Positions 8,160 through 19,571 of a stretch of DNA of 40,586 bases are shown one piece after another. The position numbers and the translations under genes are program-made. This DNA is from Acidobacteriota bacterium (GTDB lineage: Bacteria > Acidobacteriota > Terriglobia > Terriglobales > Acidobacteriaceae): positions 38,670-79,255 of the forward strand of contig JAHFUA010000003.1 of NCBI GenBank assembly GCA_023265315.1, given 5' to 3'. The notes below the pieces were generated by a model. It was not told the origin of the DNA. It made no database searches and worked only from the letters and a program-made list of their open reading frames with translations. Numbering within the stretch: position 1 is the first letter of the stretch; each line of letters opens with the position of its first letter.

Positions 8160-9305
8160 ATGAAGGATCCCGGCTTCGCCAAGCCCCATGCCGGCACGGC
8201 TGTCGCTCCCACGGCACGCGCCTATCTCTGGTTGCGGGAGAGCGGCGAACTCTGGCGCATGCTGTTCGACCAGAACCTGGCGGGTGTCTTCTGCTCCACG
8301 GTGGACGGGCAGATGTTGGAGTGCAACCTGTCGTTCGCGCGCATGTTCGGCTACGACTCGCCGGCCGAGATCGCGCGCCGTCCGGGGGCGGACTACTATT
8401 TCGATCCCGCCGACCGCCAGCGTTTTATCGAGAAGCTGCGCGCTGACGGGTGGCTGCGCAACTTCGAGCTCACCCTGCGCAAGCAAGATGGCGCCGCGGT
8501 CACCATCCTGGAGAACGTCACCCTGCTGCCCGCCGAGCGCGGCCAGCCGGCGGCCATGCTGGGCACCGTCATCGACATCACCGGCCGCAAGCACGCCCAG
8601 GAGGCTATGCTGCGCGCCGAGAAGCTGGCGGCGGTCGGACGCCTGGCCGCCAGCATCGCGCATGAGATCAACAATCCTCTGGAGGCGGTGACCAACATTC
8701 TTTTTCTGGCGCGCACCCATTCCGAGGCCACCCCCGCCTTGCGCGAGCTGTTGCTGCTGGCCGAGCAGGAGCTCGCCCGCGTCGCCAACATCACCCGCCA
8801 GACCCTGGGATTCTTCCGCGGCGCCAGCGAGCCCGCCACCACCAGCATGGCCACCATCCTGGAAGATGCCCTGGCGCTCTACCAGGCCAAGATCCGCGCC
8901 AAGAACATCCGGCTGGTGAAACAGGTGCGCTTCAACGGCCTGATCCATGCCCGCCCCGGCGAACTGCGGCAAGCATTCTCCAATCTGGTGGCCAACGCCA
9001 TCGACGCCGTTCCCGACGGCGGCAACCTCATGCTGCGCGTCAGCCGCGGGCGCGATTGGCGCACCAACATGCCCGGCGTTACGGTGACCGTCGCCGACAG
9101 TGGCTTGGGTATCGACCCGCAGCATCGCAAGCGCATCTTCGAAGCCTTCTTCACCACCAAGCGCGAAGCCGGCACCGGCCTGGGGTTGTGGCTTACCCGC
9201 GAGATCGTGCTGCGCCACAGCGGCCGCATCCGCTTCCGCACCAGCTCCCGGCCCGGCCAGAGCGGGACCACGATTTCCATTTTCCTGCCGATGGCCTCCG
9301 CCTAG
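8160..9305 (+). CDS. PAS-domain sensor histidine kinase
   Basis: A 381-aa soluble hybrid of a PAS sensor and a kinase core, with no membrane segment. The PAS domain covers about residues 32-145 (FDQNLAGVFCSTVDGQMLECN, ending in the PAC-type VIDITGRKHAQE). The HisKA H-box is SIAHEINNPLEAV with phospho-acceptor His168. The ATPase domain shows the N box NLVANAIDAV, the G1 box DSGLGID, the F box FEAFFTTK and the G2 box GTGLGLWL. This is the NtrB-like/HPK4 style. No response regulator is adjacent; the nearest one is at 36369-37118. The signal sensed is unknown. Confidence 0.92.
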   Translation: MKDPGFAKPHAGTAVAPTARAYLWLRESGELWRMLFDQNLAGVFCSTVDGQMLECNLSFARMFGYDSPAEIARRPGADYYFDPADRQRFIEKLRADGWLRNFELTLRKQDGAAVTILENVTLLPAERGQPAAMLGTVIDITGRKHAQEAMLRAEKLAAVGRLAASIAHEINNPLEAVTNILFLARTHSEATPALRELLLLAEQELARVANITRQTLGFFRGASEPATTSMATILEDALALYQAKIRAKNIRLVKQVRFNGLIHARPGELRQAFSNLVANAIDAVPDGGNLMLRVSRGRDWRTNMPGVTVTVADSGLGIDPQHRKRIFEAFFTTKREAGTGLGLWLTREIVLRHSGRIRFRTSSRPGQSGTTISIFLPMASA

Positions 9306-9332
9306 CGCCGCGGTGCTGCGGCGCCCAGACGC

Positions 9333-9338
9333 TACAAT
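9333..9338 (+). promoter_or_regulatory. Candidate -10 hexamer for the TPR gene
   Basis: TACAAT ends 11 nt before the ATG at 9350, so transcription could begin only a few bases before the start codon. No Shine-Dalgarno motif is evident in between. Confidence 0.35.
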
Positions 9339-9349
9339 GAAGTCCGGCC

Positions 9350-10111
9350 ATGGGCATCTTTTTCCATCTTCTGCCGTACGGCTTCATCCTGCAGGCGATC
9401 GCCATCGTCCATTTCATCCGCCGCCGCCCGGATGGATTCTGGCTCTGGATCATCATCCTCGGGGGCGGCCTGGGAGCCCTGGTTTACATTGTCGCCGAGG
9501 TCATCCCCGACCTCGGGCTCCTGCGCGGCTCGTTCCGCTTCTTTCCGCGCTGGCAACGCATTCGCGAAGTGGAAGCCCTGGTGCAGCAGAATCCCTCCGC
9601 CGGCAACTACGAAGAGCTCGGCGGCCTCTATCTGGACAATGGCGACTTCGCCCGCGCTCGCGAGTGTTTCGATCGCGCCATCTCCGCGCGCACCGACTCT
9701 CCCGACCCTTTCTACCGGCGCGCGCTGGCGGAGTTGGCGTTGCAGGACTTTGCCGCCGCGGCGGCCGACCTGCAGCGGGTGGTATCGCAGGACGCCAATT
9801 ACGATATTCATCGCGCCGCCGGCCTGCTGGCTTATGCCTGTTGGCGGATCGGCAAAACTGAGGAAGCGGACGCCCTGTTCGCGCGCGTCACCCAGGTCTC
9901 GACTTCCACCGAGATCCAGTATTACTACGCCTCCTTTCTGGCCTCCCAGGGCCGCACGGCGGAAGCCCGCCAGTGGGTGGACCGCATCCTGGCCAAGAAG
10001 CGCTCGCTACCAGGATTCCAGCGGCGCCGCGAGCGTCCCTGGTTTCGTCGCACCGCTTCTTTGGCGCGCCAACTCGCGCGCGCGGGTGGAGCTTCCGCGC
10101 CAGCGTTGTGA
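9350..10111 (+). CDS. Membrane-anchored tetratricopeptide repeat protein
   Basis: A 253-aa protein with two hydrophobic segments near the N terminus (about residues 3-20 and 27-50; WLWIIILGGGLGALVYIVAEV). These are followed by a cytoplasmic or periplasmic TPR solenoid (about 80-225). Recognisable repeats include NYEELGGLYLDNGDFARARE, DPFYRRALAELALQDFAAA and AAGLLAYACWRIGKTEEAD. The C terminus is Arg-rich. TPRs mediate protein-protein contact, so a specific role cannot be given. It lies 44 nt after the histidine kinase and may be co-transcribed, although a TACAAT hexamer upstream suggests its own promoter. Confidence 0.85.
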   Translation: MGIFFHLLPYGFILQAIAIVHFIRRRPDGFWLWIIILGGGLGALVYIVAEVIPDLGLLRGSFRFFPRWQRIREVEALVQQNPSAGNYEELGGLYLDNGDFARARECFDRAISARTDSPDPFYRRALAELALQDFAAAAADLQRVVSQDANYDIHRAAGLLAYACWRIGKTEEADALFARVTQVSTSTEIQYYYASFLASQGRTAEARQWVDRILAKKRSLPGFQRRRERPWFRRTASLARQLARAGGASAPAL

Positions 10112-10115
10112 GGCT

Positions 10116-10191
10116 GGTCGTCGGCTGTCGGTCGTTGGTCGTCGGCAGAGGTTCGCTTCCACCAGACTCGTCATGGCCGACGACCGACGAC
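10116..10191. repeat. GTCGTCGGC inverted-arm repeat upstream of selA
   Basis: The left arm (10116-10146) is built of GTCGTCGG, CTGTCGGTC and GTTGGTCGTCGGC words. The right arm (10175-10191) is its inverse, GGCCGACGACCGACGAC. The spacer is not conserved with the other copies at 13396, 14589 and 28592. It is non-coding. The right arm supplies the ACGACA that could act as the selA -35. Confidence 0.75.
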
Positions 10192-10215
10192 ATGAGAAAT
10201 CAGAAACGATACAAT
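10187..10215 (+). promoter_or_regulatory. Candidate selA promoter, near-leaderless
   Basis: ACGACA (10187-10192, four of six matches to TTGACA) sits at the edge of the repeat's right arm. It is followed 17 nt later by TACAAT (10210-10215). The ATG of selA is at 10223, only 7 nt beyond the -10, so the transcript would start at or near the start codon. No ribosome binding site is visible. Confidence 0.4.
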
Positions 10216-10222
10216 CCCCCGC

Positions 10223-11644
<1,422 letters not shown>

Positions 11645-11659
11645 CAAACGAGCCGGATC

Positions 11660-12256
11660 TTGCTTGAGCTCACCACCGCCGTTGCCGATTTCGCCGCGGC
11701 CTTCAAGGCCGTAGACAGTTCCTCTCCCCAGGGCAGATTCAGAGACCGCGTGTATTCCCCCGGGATTGGTCCTTTAACCGAAGAAGAGGCCGTCCGCCGC
11801 GCAGTACTGCACTTGCAGCAGATCCGGCCCGAGGTCTACAGGTCTGCTGCACCTAGAAATTACCCGAACGATCGACGGAAATGCGATCTCGTAATCCCGG
11901 GAGAGTGGGCTTTCGAGTTCAAGCTGATTCGACCGTTCGGCGACAACGGCAAAGAAGCCGAACACTGGTCGGAAAACATTCTCCATCCGTATCCGGGTTC
12001 AACGAGCTCCGTGGGCGATTGCATCAAGCTGCTGACGTCGCAATTCACCGAGAGGCGCGCAGTAGTCGTATTTGGGTACGAGCACGACCCTCCACAGTTA
12101 AACCTCGATATCGCTGTGAGCGCCTTTGAATCAATCGTTACGCAAGTTCTGCGCATCAAGCTGGGACCCCGTTGTTTCAGCGAATTCTGCGGTTTAATTC
12201 ACCCGTGTCACCAAAAGGGCAAAGTTTTCGGCTGGGAGATACTGAAGGCCGCCTGA
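11660..12256 (+). CDS. Uncharacterised protein with PD-(D/E)XK nuclease-like signature
   Basis: A 198-aa protein I cannot assign to a family. Residues 75-88 read CDLVIPGEWAFEFK, that is Asp76 then Glu86-x-Lys88 at the ends of two predicted strands. This is the arrangement of the PD-(D/E)XK nuclease fold. A later strand RAVVVFGYEHD would fit the same core. The start is uncertain: TTG at 11660 lies 15 nt after the selA stop. Codon use is less GC-biased than in the flanking genes, which suggests recent acquisition. It may be co-transcribed with selA, but nothing links it functionally to selenium. Confidence 0.6.
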   Translation: MLELTTAVADFAAAFKAVDSSSPQGRFRDRVYSPGIGPLTEEEAVRRAVLHLQQIRPEVYRSAAPRNYPNDRRKCDLVIPGEWAFEFKLIRPFGDNGKEAEHWSENILHPYPGSTSSVGDCIKLLTSQFTERRAVVVFGYEHDPPQLNLDIAVSAFESIVTQVLRIKLGPRCFSEFCGLIHPCHQKGKVFGWEILKAA

Positions 12257-12355
12257 GGGACTCGGCCCGCCGCTTCGTTTGACAGCCCTGCTGCTGCCCA
12301 GTAACCTTTTGGTACCGGCTGAAGCGGGGGCTTCGCTGACATCATCTAATCTCCT

Positions 12356-13342
12356 GTGAATTATTGGCGACAACTCGTGCGGCTGGCAGGCGCCATGCAA
12401 CTTCTGCCCGCGCTTGAAAGCGGCAACGAGACGCTGGTGGGCGGGCAGGCGGTGCTGGAGGGCGTGATGATGCGCTCGCCGCATGCCTGGGGGATTGCCG
12501 TGCGCAGGCCCTCGGGCGAGGTGGCGACGCACTCCGAGCCCATCGAGCGGCCGTCGGAAAAACGCAAATTCTGGGCGTGGCCGCTGCTGCGCGGGCTGGC
12601 CACGCTGGGACAGGCGATGTCGCTCGGCTTTCGGGCCCTGCGCTACTCCGCCAACGTCGCCCTGGACGCCATCCCGCGCGAGGAGCAGGAAAAGAAAGTC
12701 GAGATCAGCGGCTGGGTAATGGCGGTCAACATCCTGTTCGCGGTCGGGTTCTTCGTCTTCATGTACAAATTCGTGCCACTGGTGGCGGCCACCGAGTTGA
12801 AGCGGGTCTCGCCGGCGTTCGGCAACCAGATCGTTTTCAACCTGGTGGATGGCGCCATTCGCATCGCGCTGTTCCTGCTGTTCATCTGGGCGATCTCGCT
12901 GTGGAAGGACATCCGCCGCGTGTACCAATACCACGGGGCGGAGCACAAGACGGTGTTCGCCTTCGAGTCCGGCGACCCGCTGACGCCGGCCGCGGTGCAG
13001 AAGTACTCGACCTACCACCCGCGCTGCGGCACCAGCTTCCTGATGACCGTGCTGCTGATCTCCATCGTGTTTTACACCTTGATCCCGGTAACCACATTCT
13101 GGGCGCGGTTTGCCATCCGCATTGCGCTGCTGCCGGTGATCGCGGGCGTGTCGTACGAGATCATCCGCTACGCCGCCAAGCACCGTGGCTCACTCTTCGC
13201 CCTGATGACGGCTCCCGGCCTGTGGCTGCAGCGGATCACCACTCAGCCTCCGAGCGACGACCAGGTGGAATGTGCTATCCGCGCGCTGGACGAAGCCATG
13301 GCGCTCGAGAAGCAACGCGGCGGCGAGCTGGTGATTGCCTAG
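12356..13342 (+). CDS. DUF1385 family membrane protein (YqhQ-like)
   Basis: A 328-aa integral membrane protein of the DUF1385 family. The family hallmark VGGQAVLEGVMMRSP lies near the N terminus. Several transmembrane stretches follow (VMAVNILFAVGFFVFMY, IALFLLFIWAISLW, TVLLISIVFYTLIPVTTF). The conserved cytosolic motif YHGAEHKTVFAFESG and HPRCGTSFL are present. Function is unknown. The gene is found beside prfA and prmC in many bacteria, as it is here. The start is GTG at 12356; an in-frame ATG at 12395 is an alternative. Confidence 0.9.
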   Translation: MNYWRQLVRLAGAMQLLPALESGNETLVGGQAVLEGVMMRSPHAWGIAVRRPSGEVATHSEPIERPSEKRKFWAWPLLRGLATLGQAMSLGFRALRYSANVALDAIPREEQEKKVEISGWVMAVNILFAVGFFVFMYKFVPLVAATELKRVSPAFGNQIVFNLVDGAIRIALFLLFIWAISLWKDIRRVYQYHGAEHKTVFAFESGDPLTPAAVQKYSTYHPRCGTSFLMTVLLISIVFYTLIPVTTFWARFAIRIALLPVIAGVSYEIIRYAAKHRGSLFALMTAPGLWLQRITTQPPSDDQVECAIRALDEAMALEKQRGGELVIA

Positions 13343-13395
13343 CGGCTGGCGCCGCGAACTTTCTCCCTGCTGTAAACTCTGTGGCGCAAGTAAGA

Positions 13396-13507
13396 GGTCG
13401 TCGGCCTTCGGTCCCGTCGCTGCGCTCAGGCAGGCTAAAATCAGTCGCCGGCCAAAGCTGGCGCGGACGAGGCTCATAACGGCCGACGACCGAGAGCCGA
13501 CGACGAC
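13396..13507. repeat. GTCGTCGGC inverted-arm repeat upstream of prfA
   Basis: The left arm begins GGTCGTCGGCCTTCGGTC at 13396. The right arm GGCCGACGACCGAGAGCCGA runs from 13481 into GACGACGAC and stops three bases before the prfA ATG at 13511. This leaves no room for a normal ribosome binding site. Related copies are at 10116, 14589 and 28592. Confidence 0.75.
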
Positions 13508-13510
13508 TTT

Positions 13511-14587
<1,077 letters not shown>

Positions 14588-14588
14588 G

Positions 14589-14738
14589 GGTCGTCGGCTG
14601 TCGGCCCTCGGTCGTCGGCCACAACGATCCTCGCCGGCGCCAGCTTAATTGTTGGTCGTCGGTTCTCAATCACGGCCAACGCGGGCGCAGACGAGACTCG
14701 TCGCGGCCGACGACCGACGACCGAAGGCCGACGACGAC
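14589..14738. repeat. GTCGTCGGC inverted-arm repeat between prfA and prmC
   Basis: The left arm runs from 14589 (GGTCGTCGGCTGTCGGCCCT and a further GGTCGTCGGCC). An internal copy, TTGGTCGTCGGTTCTC, starts near 14650. The right arm ends GGCCGACGACCGACGACC..GACGACGAC at 14738, three bases before the prmC ATG. It fills the whole intergenic gap. Confidence 0.75.
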
Positions 14739-14741
14739 CTC

Positions 14742-15578
14742 ATGCAGCTCAAGCAAGCCCTCACAGCAGCCATCGACACGCTGACGGCCAATGCCGTCGG
14801 CTCGCCGCGCATGAATGCCGAGACGCTGCTGATGTTCGTGCTCCACTCCGACCGCGCCTACCTCTACGCCCACCCCGAGTACGAACTCACCGCCGATGAG
14901 CAGGCGCGCTACGACGAGGCCGTCGCCGAGCGCTCGACCGGCAAGCCGGCGCAGTACATCACCGGCCACCAGGAATTCTGGGGTATGGACCTGATCGTGT
15001 CGCCCGCCGTGCTGATCCCGCGTCCCGAGACCGAGCACGTGATTGAAACGGTGCTGGAGCTGGCGCGGACGAAGCAGGCGCCGCGCATCGTGGACGTGGG
15101 CACCGGTTCAGGCTGCATCGCGCTGGCGCTGGCGGCCGAGCTGCCGTGGGCGCGTGTGGAAGCGGTGGACATCTCGCCGGCTGCGCTGGAAGTGGCACGG
15201 GCGAATGCTGCCCGGCTGCAGTTGGATCATCGCATCATCTTTCAGCAGCGCGATCTGCTGGCCGGGGCCCCGGCTGCGACCTACGATGTCGTCGTCTCCA
15301 ACCCGCCCTATGTTCCCGAGTCGGAGCCGGAAAAGGCGCAGCGCGAAGTGCGCGAGTTCGAGCCCAAGGTGGCAGTCTTCGCCGGCGAAAGCGGGCTAGA
15401 GGTCTACCGCCGCCTGGTCCCGCAGGCGCACGAAGCGCTGAAGCCAGGCGGCTGGCTGGTGGTGGAGATCGGATACTCGATCGAACGCGCCGTGCACGAG
15501 TTGGTGAAGGATTGGGCGGAGGTGCGGATTACGCCAGATTTGCAGGGGATTCCGAGGGTCGTCGCAGCGCGAAGGTGA
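14742..15578 (+). CDS. prmC: Release factor glutamine methyltransferase
   Basis: A 278-aa SAM-dependent enzyme that N5-methylates the Gln of the GGQ motif in release factors. The N-terminal helical domain contains NAETLLMFVL. A Rossmann methyltransferase core follows, with the SAM motif VDVGTGSGCIALALA and the catalytic NPPY at residues 187-190 (VVSNPPYVPES). It lies directly after prfA, its substrate gene. I chose the ATG at 14742; an open frame extends further upstream, but there it only translates the repeat. Confidence 0.97.
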   Translation: MQLKQALTAAIDTLTANAVGSPRMNAETLLMFVLHSDRAYLYAHPEYELTADEQARYDEAVAERSTGKPAQYITGHQEFWGMDLIVSPAVLIPRPETEHVIETVLELARTKQAPRIVDVGTGSGCIALALAAELPWARVEAVDISPAALEVARANAARLQLDHRIIFQQRDLLAGAPAATYDVVVSNPPYVPESEPEKAQREVREFEPKVAVFAGESGLEVYRRLVPQAHEALKPGGWLVVEIGYSIERAVHELVKDWAEVRITPDLQGIPRVVAARR

Positions 15579-15599
15579 TCGCGAGCACAAGCAAAAGCA

Positions 15600-15651
15600 G
15601 GTCCCTCGACTCGGACCGGGATAGGGCGCCCGGTCCTCGCTCGGGATGACA
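15600..15651. repeat. CCCTCG/CGCTCGGGATGACA hairpin repeat
   Basis: Lies in the convergent gap between prmC and purF. GGTCCCTCGACTCGGACCGGG is answered by CCCGGTCCTCGCTCGGGAT. The TGACA end matches the ends of the 124-nt repeat at 21541 and 30725. It could act as a weak bidirectional terminator, but it lacks a T run. Confidence 0.5.
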
Positions 15652-15668
15652 ATTCCAGAATTAAGACC

Positions 15669-17093
15669 TTACTCCCGCACCGGCTCTTCCGCCGGCTTGA
15701 TCTCCTCGACATCCACAAACGCCGTCGGATACTTGCCGGTGTAGCAGGCGGTGCAGTAGGTGAGAGACTCGCTCTCGCCGCAGGCTTGCTTCATGCCTTC
15801 GAGCGAAAGATAGGCGAGCGAGTCGGCGTCGATGTATTCGCGGATCTCTTCCACGCTCTTGTTGGCGGCGATGAGCTGCTTCTTGGAGGGCGTATCCACG
15901 CCGTAGAAGCAGGGGGAGATGGTGGGCGGGCAGGAGATGCGCAGGTGCACCTCGCGAGCGCCGGCGTCGCGCACCATGCGCACGATCTTGCGGCTGGTGG
16001 TGCCGCGCACGATGGAATCGTCGATCAGCACCACCCGCTGGCCCGCCAGCACGCTGCGCACCGGGTTCAGCTTGAGCCTGACCCCGAAATCGCGCACCCG
16101 CTGCTCCGGCTCGATGAATGTCCGCCCGACGTAGTGATTGCGGATCAGTCCCATGCGCAGCGGGATGCCGCTCTCCGCCGCGTAGCCCATGGCCGCGGCT
16201 ACGCCGGAATCCGGCACCGGCACGACGAGGTCGGCTTCAGCGGGAGCCTCGACCGCCAACTGCCGCCCCAGCTTCTCGCGGCTTTCGGCCACCGAGCGCC
16301 CGAAGATCACGCTGTCGGGCCGCGAGAAATATACGTGCTCGAAGATGCAGCTCGATTGCGCGGTCTGGCTGGCGAAATAGCGCGAATAAATGCCTTCGGG
16401 GCCAACCACGAGCATCTCGCCGGGGTTCACGTCGCGCTCGTAGGTCGCGCCGATCAGGTCGAAGGCGCAGGTTTCGGAGGCGAAGACGATGGTGTCCTTG
16501 CGCACGCCGCCGGCAATCCGTCCCATGGAGAGCGGACGGAAGCCGCGCGGGTCGCGCACCGCGAACACCCGGTCGCGGCTCATGATGACCAGCGAAAACG
16601 CGCCCTCGATCCGCCGCAGCGCGTCAGCGATGGCCTCAGGCAGCGTCTGCTCGCGCGACTGCGCCACCAGATGGACGATCACCTCGGTGTCGCTGGTGGT
16701 CTGGAAGATCGAGCCTTGGGCCTCGAGGCGCGAGCGGATAAGCTGCGCGTTGACCAGGTTGCCATTGTGCGCCAGCGCGATCATGCCCTTGTTGCAGTCC
16801 ACCATGATGGGCTGGGCGTTGAGCAGCGCCGAATCGCCGGTGGTCGAGTAGCGGGTGTGCCCAATGGCCAGCGTGCCCTTGAGTTTCTCCAGTACGTCTT
16901 CGGAGAAGATGTCCACCACCAGGCCCATGGAGCGGTGCGCGTACATGGTCACGCCATCGGTGGAGACGATCCCCGCCGACTCCTGGCCACGGTGTTGCAG
17001 CGCGTGCAGCCCGAGGTAGGCGAGCTTGCCCGCCTCCGGGTTGGAGTAGATGGCGGCCACGCCGCATTCGTCTTTGAATTTGTCGAAGGCCAT
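15669..17093 (-). CDS. purF: Amidophosphoribosyltransferase
   Basis: A 474-aa enzyme for the first committed step of purine synthesis (PRPP + Gln to phosphoribosylamine). The Ntn-type glutaminase begins at Cys10 (DECGVAAI) after a nine-residue propeptide that should be removed. The PRPP site is VVLIDDSIVRGTTS. Cysteines in SSCIFEHVYFSRPDS, CPPTISPC and CTACYTGKYP match the Bacillus type, which carries a 4Fe-4S cluster. It follows purL on the same strand, separated by 50 nt of repeat. Confidence 0.97.
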   Translation of the reverse strand: MAFDKFKDECGVAAIYSNPEAGKLAYLGLHALQHRGQESAGIVSTDGVTMYAHRSMGLVVDIFSEDVLEKLKGTLAIGHTRYSTTGDSALLNAQPIMVDCNKGMIALAHNGNLVNAQLIRSRLEAQGSIFQTTSDTEVIVHLVAQSREQTLPEAIADALRRIEGAFSLVIMSRDRVFAVRDPRGFRPLSMGRIAGGVRKDTIVFASETCAFDLIGATYERDVNPGEMLVVGPEGIYSRYFASQTAQSSCIFEHVYFSRPDSVIFGRSVAESREKLGRQLAVEAPAEADLVVPVPDSGVAAAMGYAAESGIPLRMGLIRNHYVGRTFIEPEQRVRDFGVRLKLNPVRSVLAGQRVVLIDDSIVRGTTSRKIVRMVRDAGAREVHLRISCPPTISPCFYGVDTPSKKQLIAANKSVEEIREYIDADSLAYLSLEGMKQACGESESLTYCTACYTGKYPTAFVDVEEIKPAEEPVRE

Positions 17094-17095
17094 AA

Positions 17096-17143
17096 GGCTC
17101 CTGGCTTCTGGCTCCTAGCTAGTGGCTAGTAGCTAGCAGCTAA
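17096..17143. repeat. Quasi-repeat array (word CTAGCTAGT / GGCTCCTGG)
   Basis: Tandem degenerate 7-8 nt words: GGCTCCTGGCTTCTGGCTCC, then TAGCTAGTGGCTAGTAGCTAG. It occupies essentially the entire purL-purF junction and reaches the purL stop codon. The TAGCTA words are self-complementary, so the array can fold on itself in the transcript. Confidence 0.65.
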
Positions 17144-19465
17144 TCAACTTCGCTCCAGCACCGACGGCGCCACCTCTTCGGCGGCCTCCACCCGCAGCGC
17201 CCGCTCCAGGGCGCCCGCCCAAGCTTGCTTCAGCTCCGCCACGGCGGCTGCGACCACTGGCCGGCCATCAACCAGGATTTCGATGTTCTCGGGAACGGTC
17301 TCGCCCAGCACATCCGCGGCGATGCCGCATTCTACCCCTAATTTTTGGATTCGCCCGACGTGCTCGCGGGCGCAGGAAATCAGGATGCGACTCGCATCCT
17401 CTCCGAACAGCAGGAACTCTGGCGCGAGGCCGCTCGAGACCAGCTCGATGCGCGCTCCCACGCCATTGAGGAAAGCGGATTCGGCCAGCGCGACCGCCAG
17501 CCCGCCGTCGGAACAATCGTGCGCTGACTCGGCCAGTCCCTGCTGGATCAGCTCGACGATGCATTTCTGTAGCGCCGCTTCCTTCTCCAGTTCCAGCGCG
17601 GGCGGGAATCCCCACACCGCGCCGAAAATCTCCTTGGCGTACTCGGAGGAACCGAACTCGGCCTCGGCATCGGTGGCATCGCCAGGCTCGGCGCCGCGCA
17701 GCAGCACCACGGACCGCCCTGGCCCGCGGAACTCGAAGCTCGCCGTCTTCTCGACCTCGTCGATCACCCCCACCACGCCCACAACCGGCGTGGGATAAAT
17801 CCCCTCGCCCAGGGTTTCGTTGTAGAAGCTAACGTTACCGCCGGTGATGGGAATTTCGAGCTCTTCGCAGGCGCGGGTCATGCCGTCGATCACCTGGGCG
17901 AACTGCCACATGATCTGCGGCTTCTCGGGATTGCCGAAGTTCAGGCAGTTGGTGGCCGCCACCGGGGTTGCGCCCGTGCACGCCACCTTGCGCGCCGATT
18001 CGGCGACCGCGTGCATGGCGCCCAGCCGCGGATCGAGCCAGCACCAGCGCCCGTTGCCGTCGAGCGCCATGGCCAGCCCGCGCTTGGTGCCCTTGACGCG
18101 GATCACGCCCGCCTCGCGCCCCGGTCCCTGCACGGTGTTGATCTGCACCATGGAGTCGTACTGCTCGTGCACCCAGCGCTTGCAGCAGATGTTGGACGAA
18201 GCCAGCAGGCGCTTGAGATTCGCGGTCAGATCAGACGTTTGACCCAGGCGGATGGATGCCGGCATCTCGCGCTCGACCGGCGGCTTCCAACGCTCCATGG
18301 GGCGGCGATAAAGCGGAGCATCATCGGTGAGGGCGGCATTGGGAATCTCGGCCACCACGCGCCCGTGCTCCAGCACCCGCATCTTGCTGTCAGGGGTGAC
18401 GCGGCCGACGATCACCGCGTCCAGACCCCATTTCTCAAAGACGCGGAAGACCTCGTCCTCGCGGCCCTTCTCGGCCACCAGCAGCATGCGCTCCTGCGAC
18501 TCGCTGAGCATGATCTCGTAGGGCGTCATGCCCGTCTCGCGCTGCGGGACGCGGTCCAGCTCGATCTCGATGCCGACGTTGCCACGTCCGCCCATCTCGC
18601 AGGTGGAGCAAGTCAGGCCGGCGGCGCCCATGTCCTGAATGCCGACCACGGCGCCGGTGCGCATGGCCTCCAGGCAAGCTTCCAGCAGCAGCTTTTCCAG
18701 GAAGGGATCGCCCACCTGCACGTTCGGCCGCTTCTCCTCCGAGGCTTCGCTGAACTCCTCGCTGGCCATGGTGCAGCCGTGGATGCCGTCGCGGCCCGTT
18801 TTGGCGCCCACGTAGATGACCGGATTGCCCTCGCCCGCGGCGCGCGCGTAGTAGATCTCGTCGCGCCGCACCAGCCCCAGCGCGAAGGCGTTCACCAGCG
18901 GGTTCTGCGAGTAGCAGGGCTCGAACTTGGTCTCGCCGCCGACGTTGGGCACGCCAAAACAGTTGCCGTAGGAGGCGATGCCGCTCACCACGCCGTCCAG
19001 GATTGAATGATTGCGGCGGATGGTGGCCTGATCGGCGCCGCTGGTGATTGGCCCGAACCTGAGCGAATCCATGATGGCCACTGGCCGTGCGCCCATGGTG
19101 AAGATGTCGCGCAGGATGCCGCCCACACCCGTGGCCGCTCCCTGGAAGGGCTCGATGAAGGATGGGTGGTTGTGCGACTCGATCTTGAAGGCGCAGGCCC
19201 AACCGTCGCCGATGTCGATGATGCCGGCGTTTTCCCCCGGTCCTTGCACCACGCGGCGGCTGTGCGTGGGCAGGCGCTTGAGGTGCACGCGCGAGCTCTT
19301 GTAGGAGCAGTGCTCGCTCCACATCACGCTGAAGATGCCCAGCTCGGTGATGGTGGGCTCGCGTCCCAGCCATTTCAAAATGCGCTGATACTCTTCCGTG
19401 CTGAGGCCGTGCTCCTGGATGAGGTCGGGAGTGATCGCCTGAAGAATGTCGGGGGATGATGGCAT
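17144..19465 (-). CDS. purL: Phosphoribosylformylglycinamidine synthase subunit II
   Basis: A 773-aa ATP-dependent enzyme of the small PurL type, which works with PurQ and PurS to convert FGAR to FGAM. Seen are [60 protein letters not shown], and the second half with [11 protein letters not shown] and [12 protein letters not shown]. The ATG at 19463-19465 gives the usual N terminus; an open frame continues upstream for about 76 codons but has no family similarity. It is the first gene of a purL-purF unit. purQ and purS are not in the window. Confidence 0.97.
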   Translation of the reverse strand: MPSSPDILQAITPDLIQEHGLSTEEYQRILKWLGREPTITELGIFSVMWSEHCSYKSSRVHLKRLPTHSRRVVQGPGENAGIIDIGDGWACAFKIESHNHPSFIEPFQGAATGVGGILRDIFTMGARPVAIMDSLRFGPITSGADQATIRRNHSILDGVVSGIASYGNCFGVPNVGGETKFEPCYSQNPLVNAFALGLVRRDEIYYARAAGEGNPVIYVGAKTGRDGIHGCTMASEEFSEASEEKRPNVQVGDPFLEKLLLEACLEAMRTGAVVGIQDMGAAGLTCSTCEMGGRGNVGIEIELDRVPQRETGMTPYEIMLSESQERMLLVAEKGREDEVFRVFEKWGLDAVIVGRVTPDSKMRVLEHGRVVAEIPNAALTDDAPLYRRPMERWKPPVEREMPASIRLGQTSDLTANLKRLLASSNICCKRWVHEQYDSMVQINTVQGPGREAGVIRVKGTKRGLAMALDGNGRWCWLDPRLGAMHAVAESARKVACTGATPVAATNCLNFGNPEKPQIMWQFAQVIDGMTRACEELEIPITGGNVSFYNETLGEGIYPTPVVGVVGVIDEVEKTASFEFRGPGRSVVLLRGAEPGDATDAEAEFGSSEYAKEIFGAVWGFPPALELEKEAALQKCIVELIQQGLAESAHDCSDGGLAVALAESAFLNGVGARIELVSSGLAPEFLLFGEDASRILISCAREHVGRIQKLGVECGIAADVLGETVPENIEILVDGRPVVAAAVAELKQAWAGALERALRVEAAEEVAPSVLERS

Positions 19466-19557
19466 ATGAGTACGGCCTATTCTCGCACATCGGCGCGGCC
19501 GCGTTGACATGGAATCAACCTCGGCTGCCACACCCGCATTCGGCTGCTTGAAGCATG

Positions 19558-19563
19558 TACACT
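19558..19563 (+). promoter_or_regulatory. Candidate -10 hexamer for selB
   Basis: TACACT ends 8 nt before the selB ATG at 19572, the same near-leaderless spacing as selA and moeA. No convincing -35 was found at 16-18 nt. Confidence 0.35.
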
Positions 19564-19571
19564 GTCGCTCG

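Noticed and set aside
8160-9305. Pairing of the PAS histidine kinase with the DUF4388 regulator as a two-component system
   Set aside because: They are 27 kb apart with nothing linking them except presence in the same window, so I do not claim it.
14649-14741. N-terminal extension of prmC
   Set aside because: It is a translation of the GTCGTCGGC repeat and contains nothing like PrmC.
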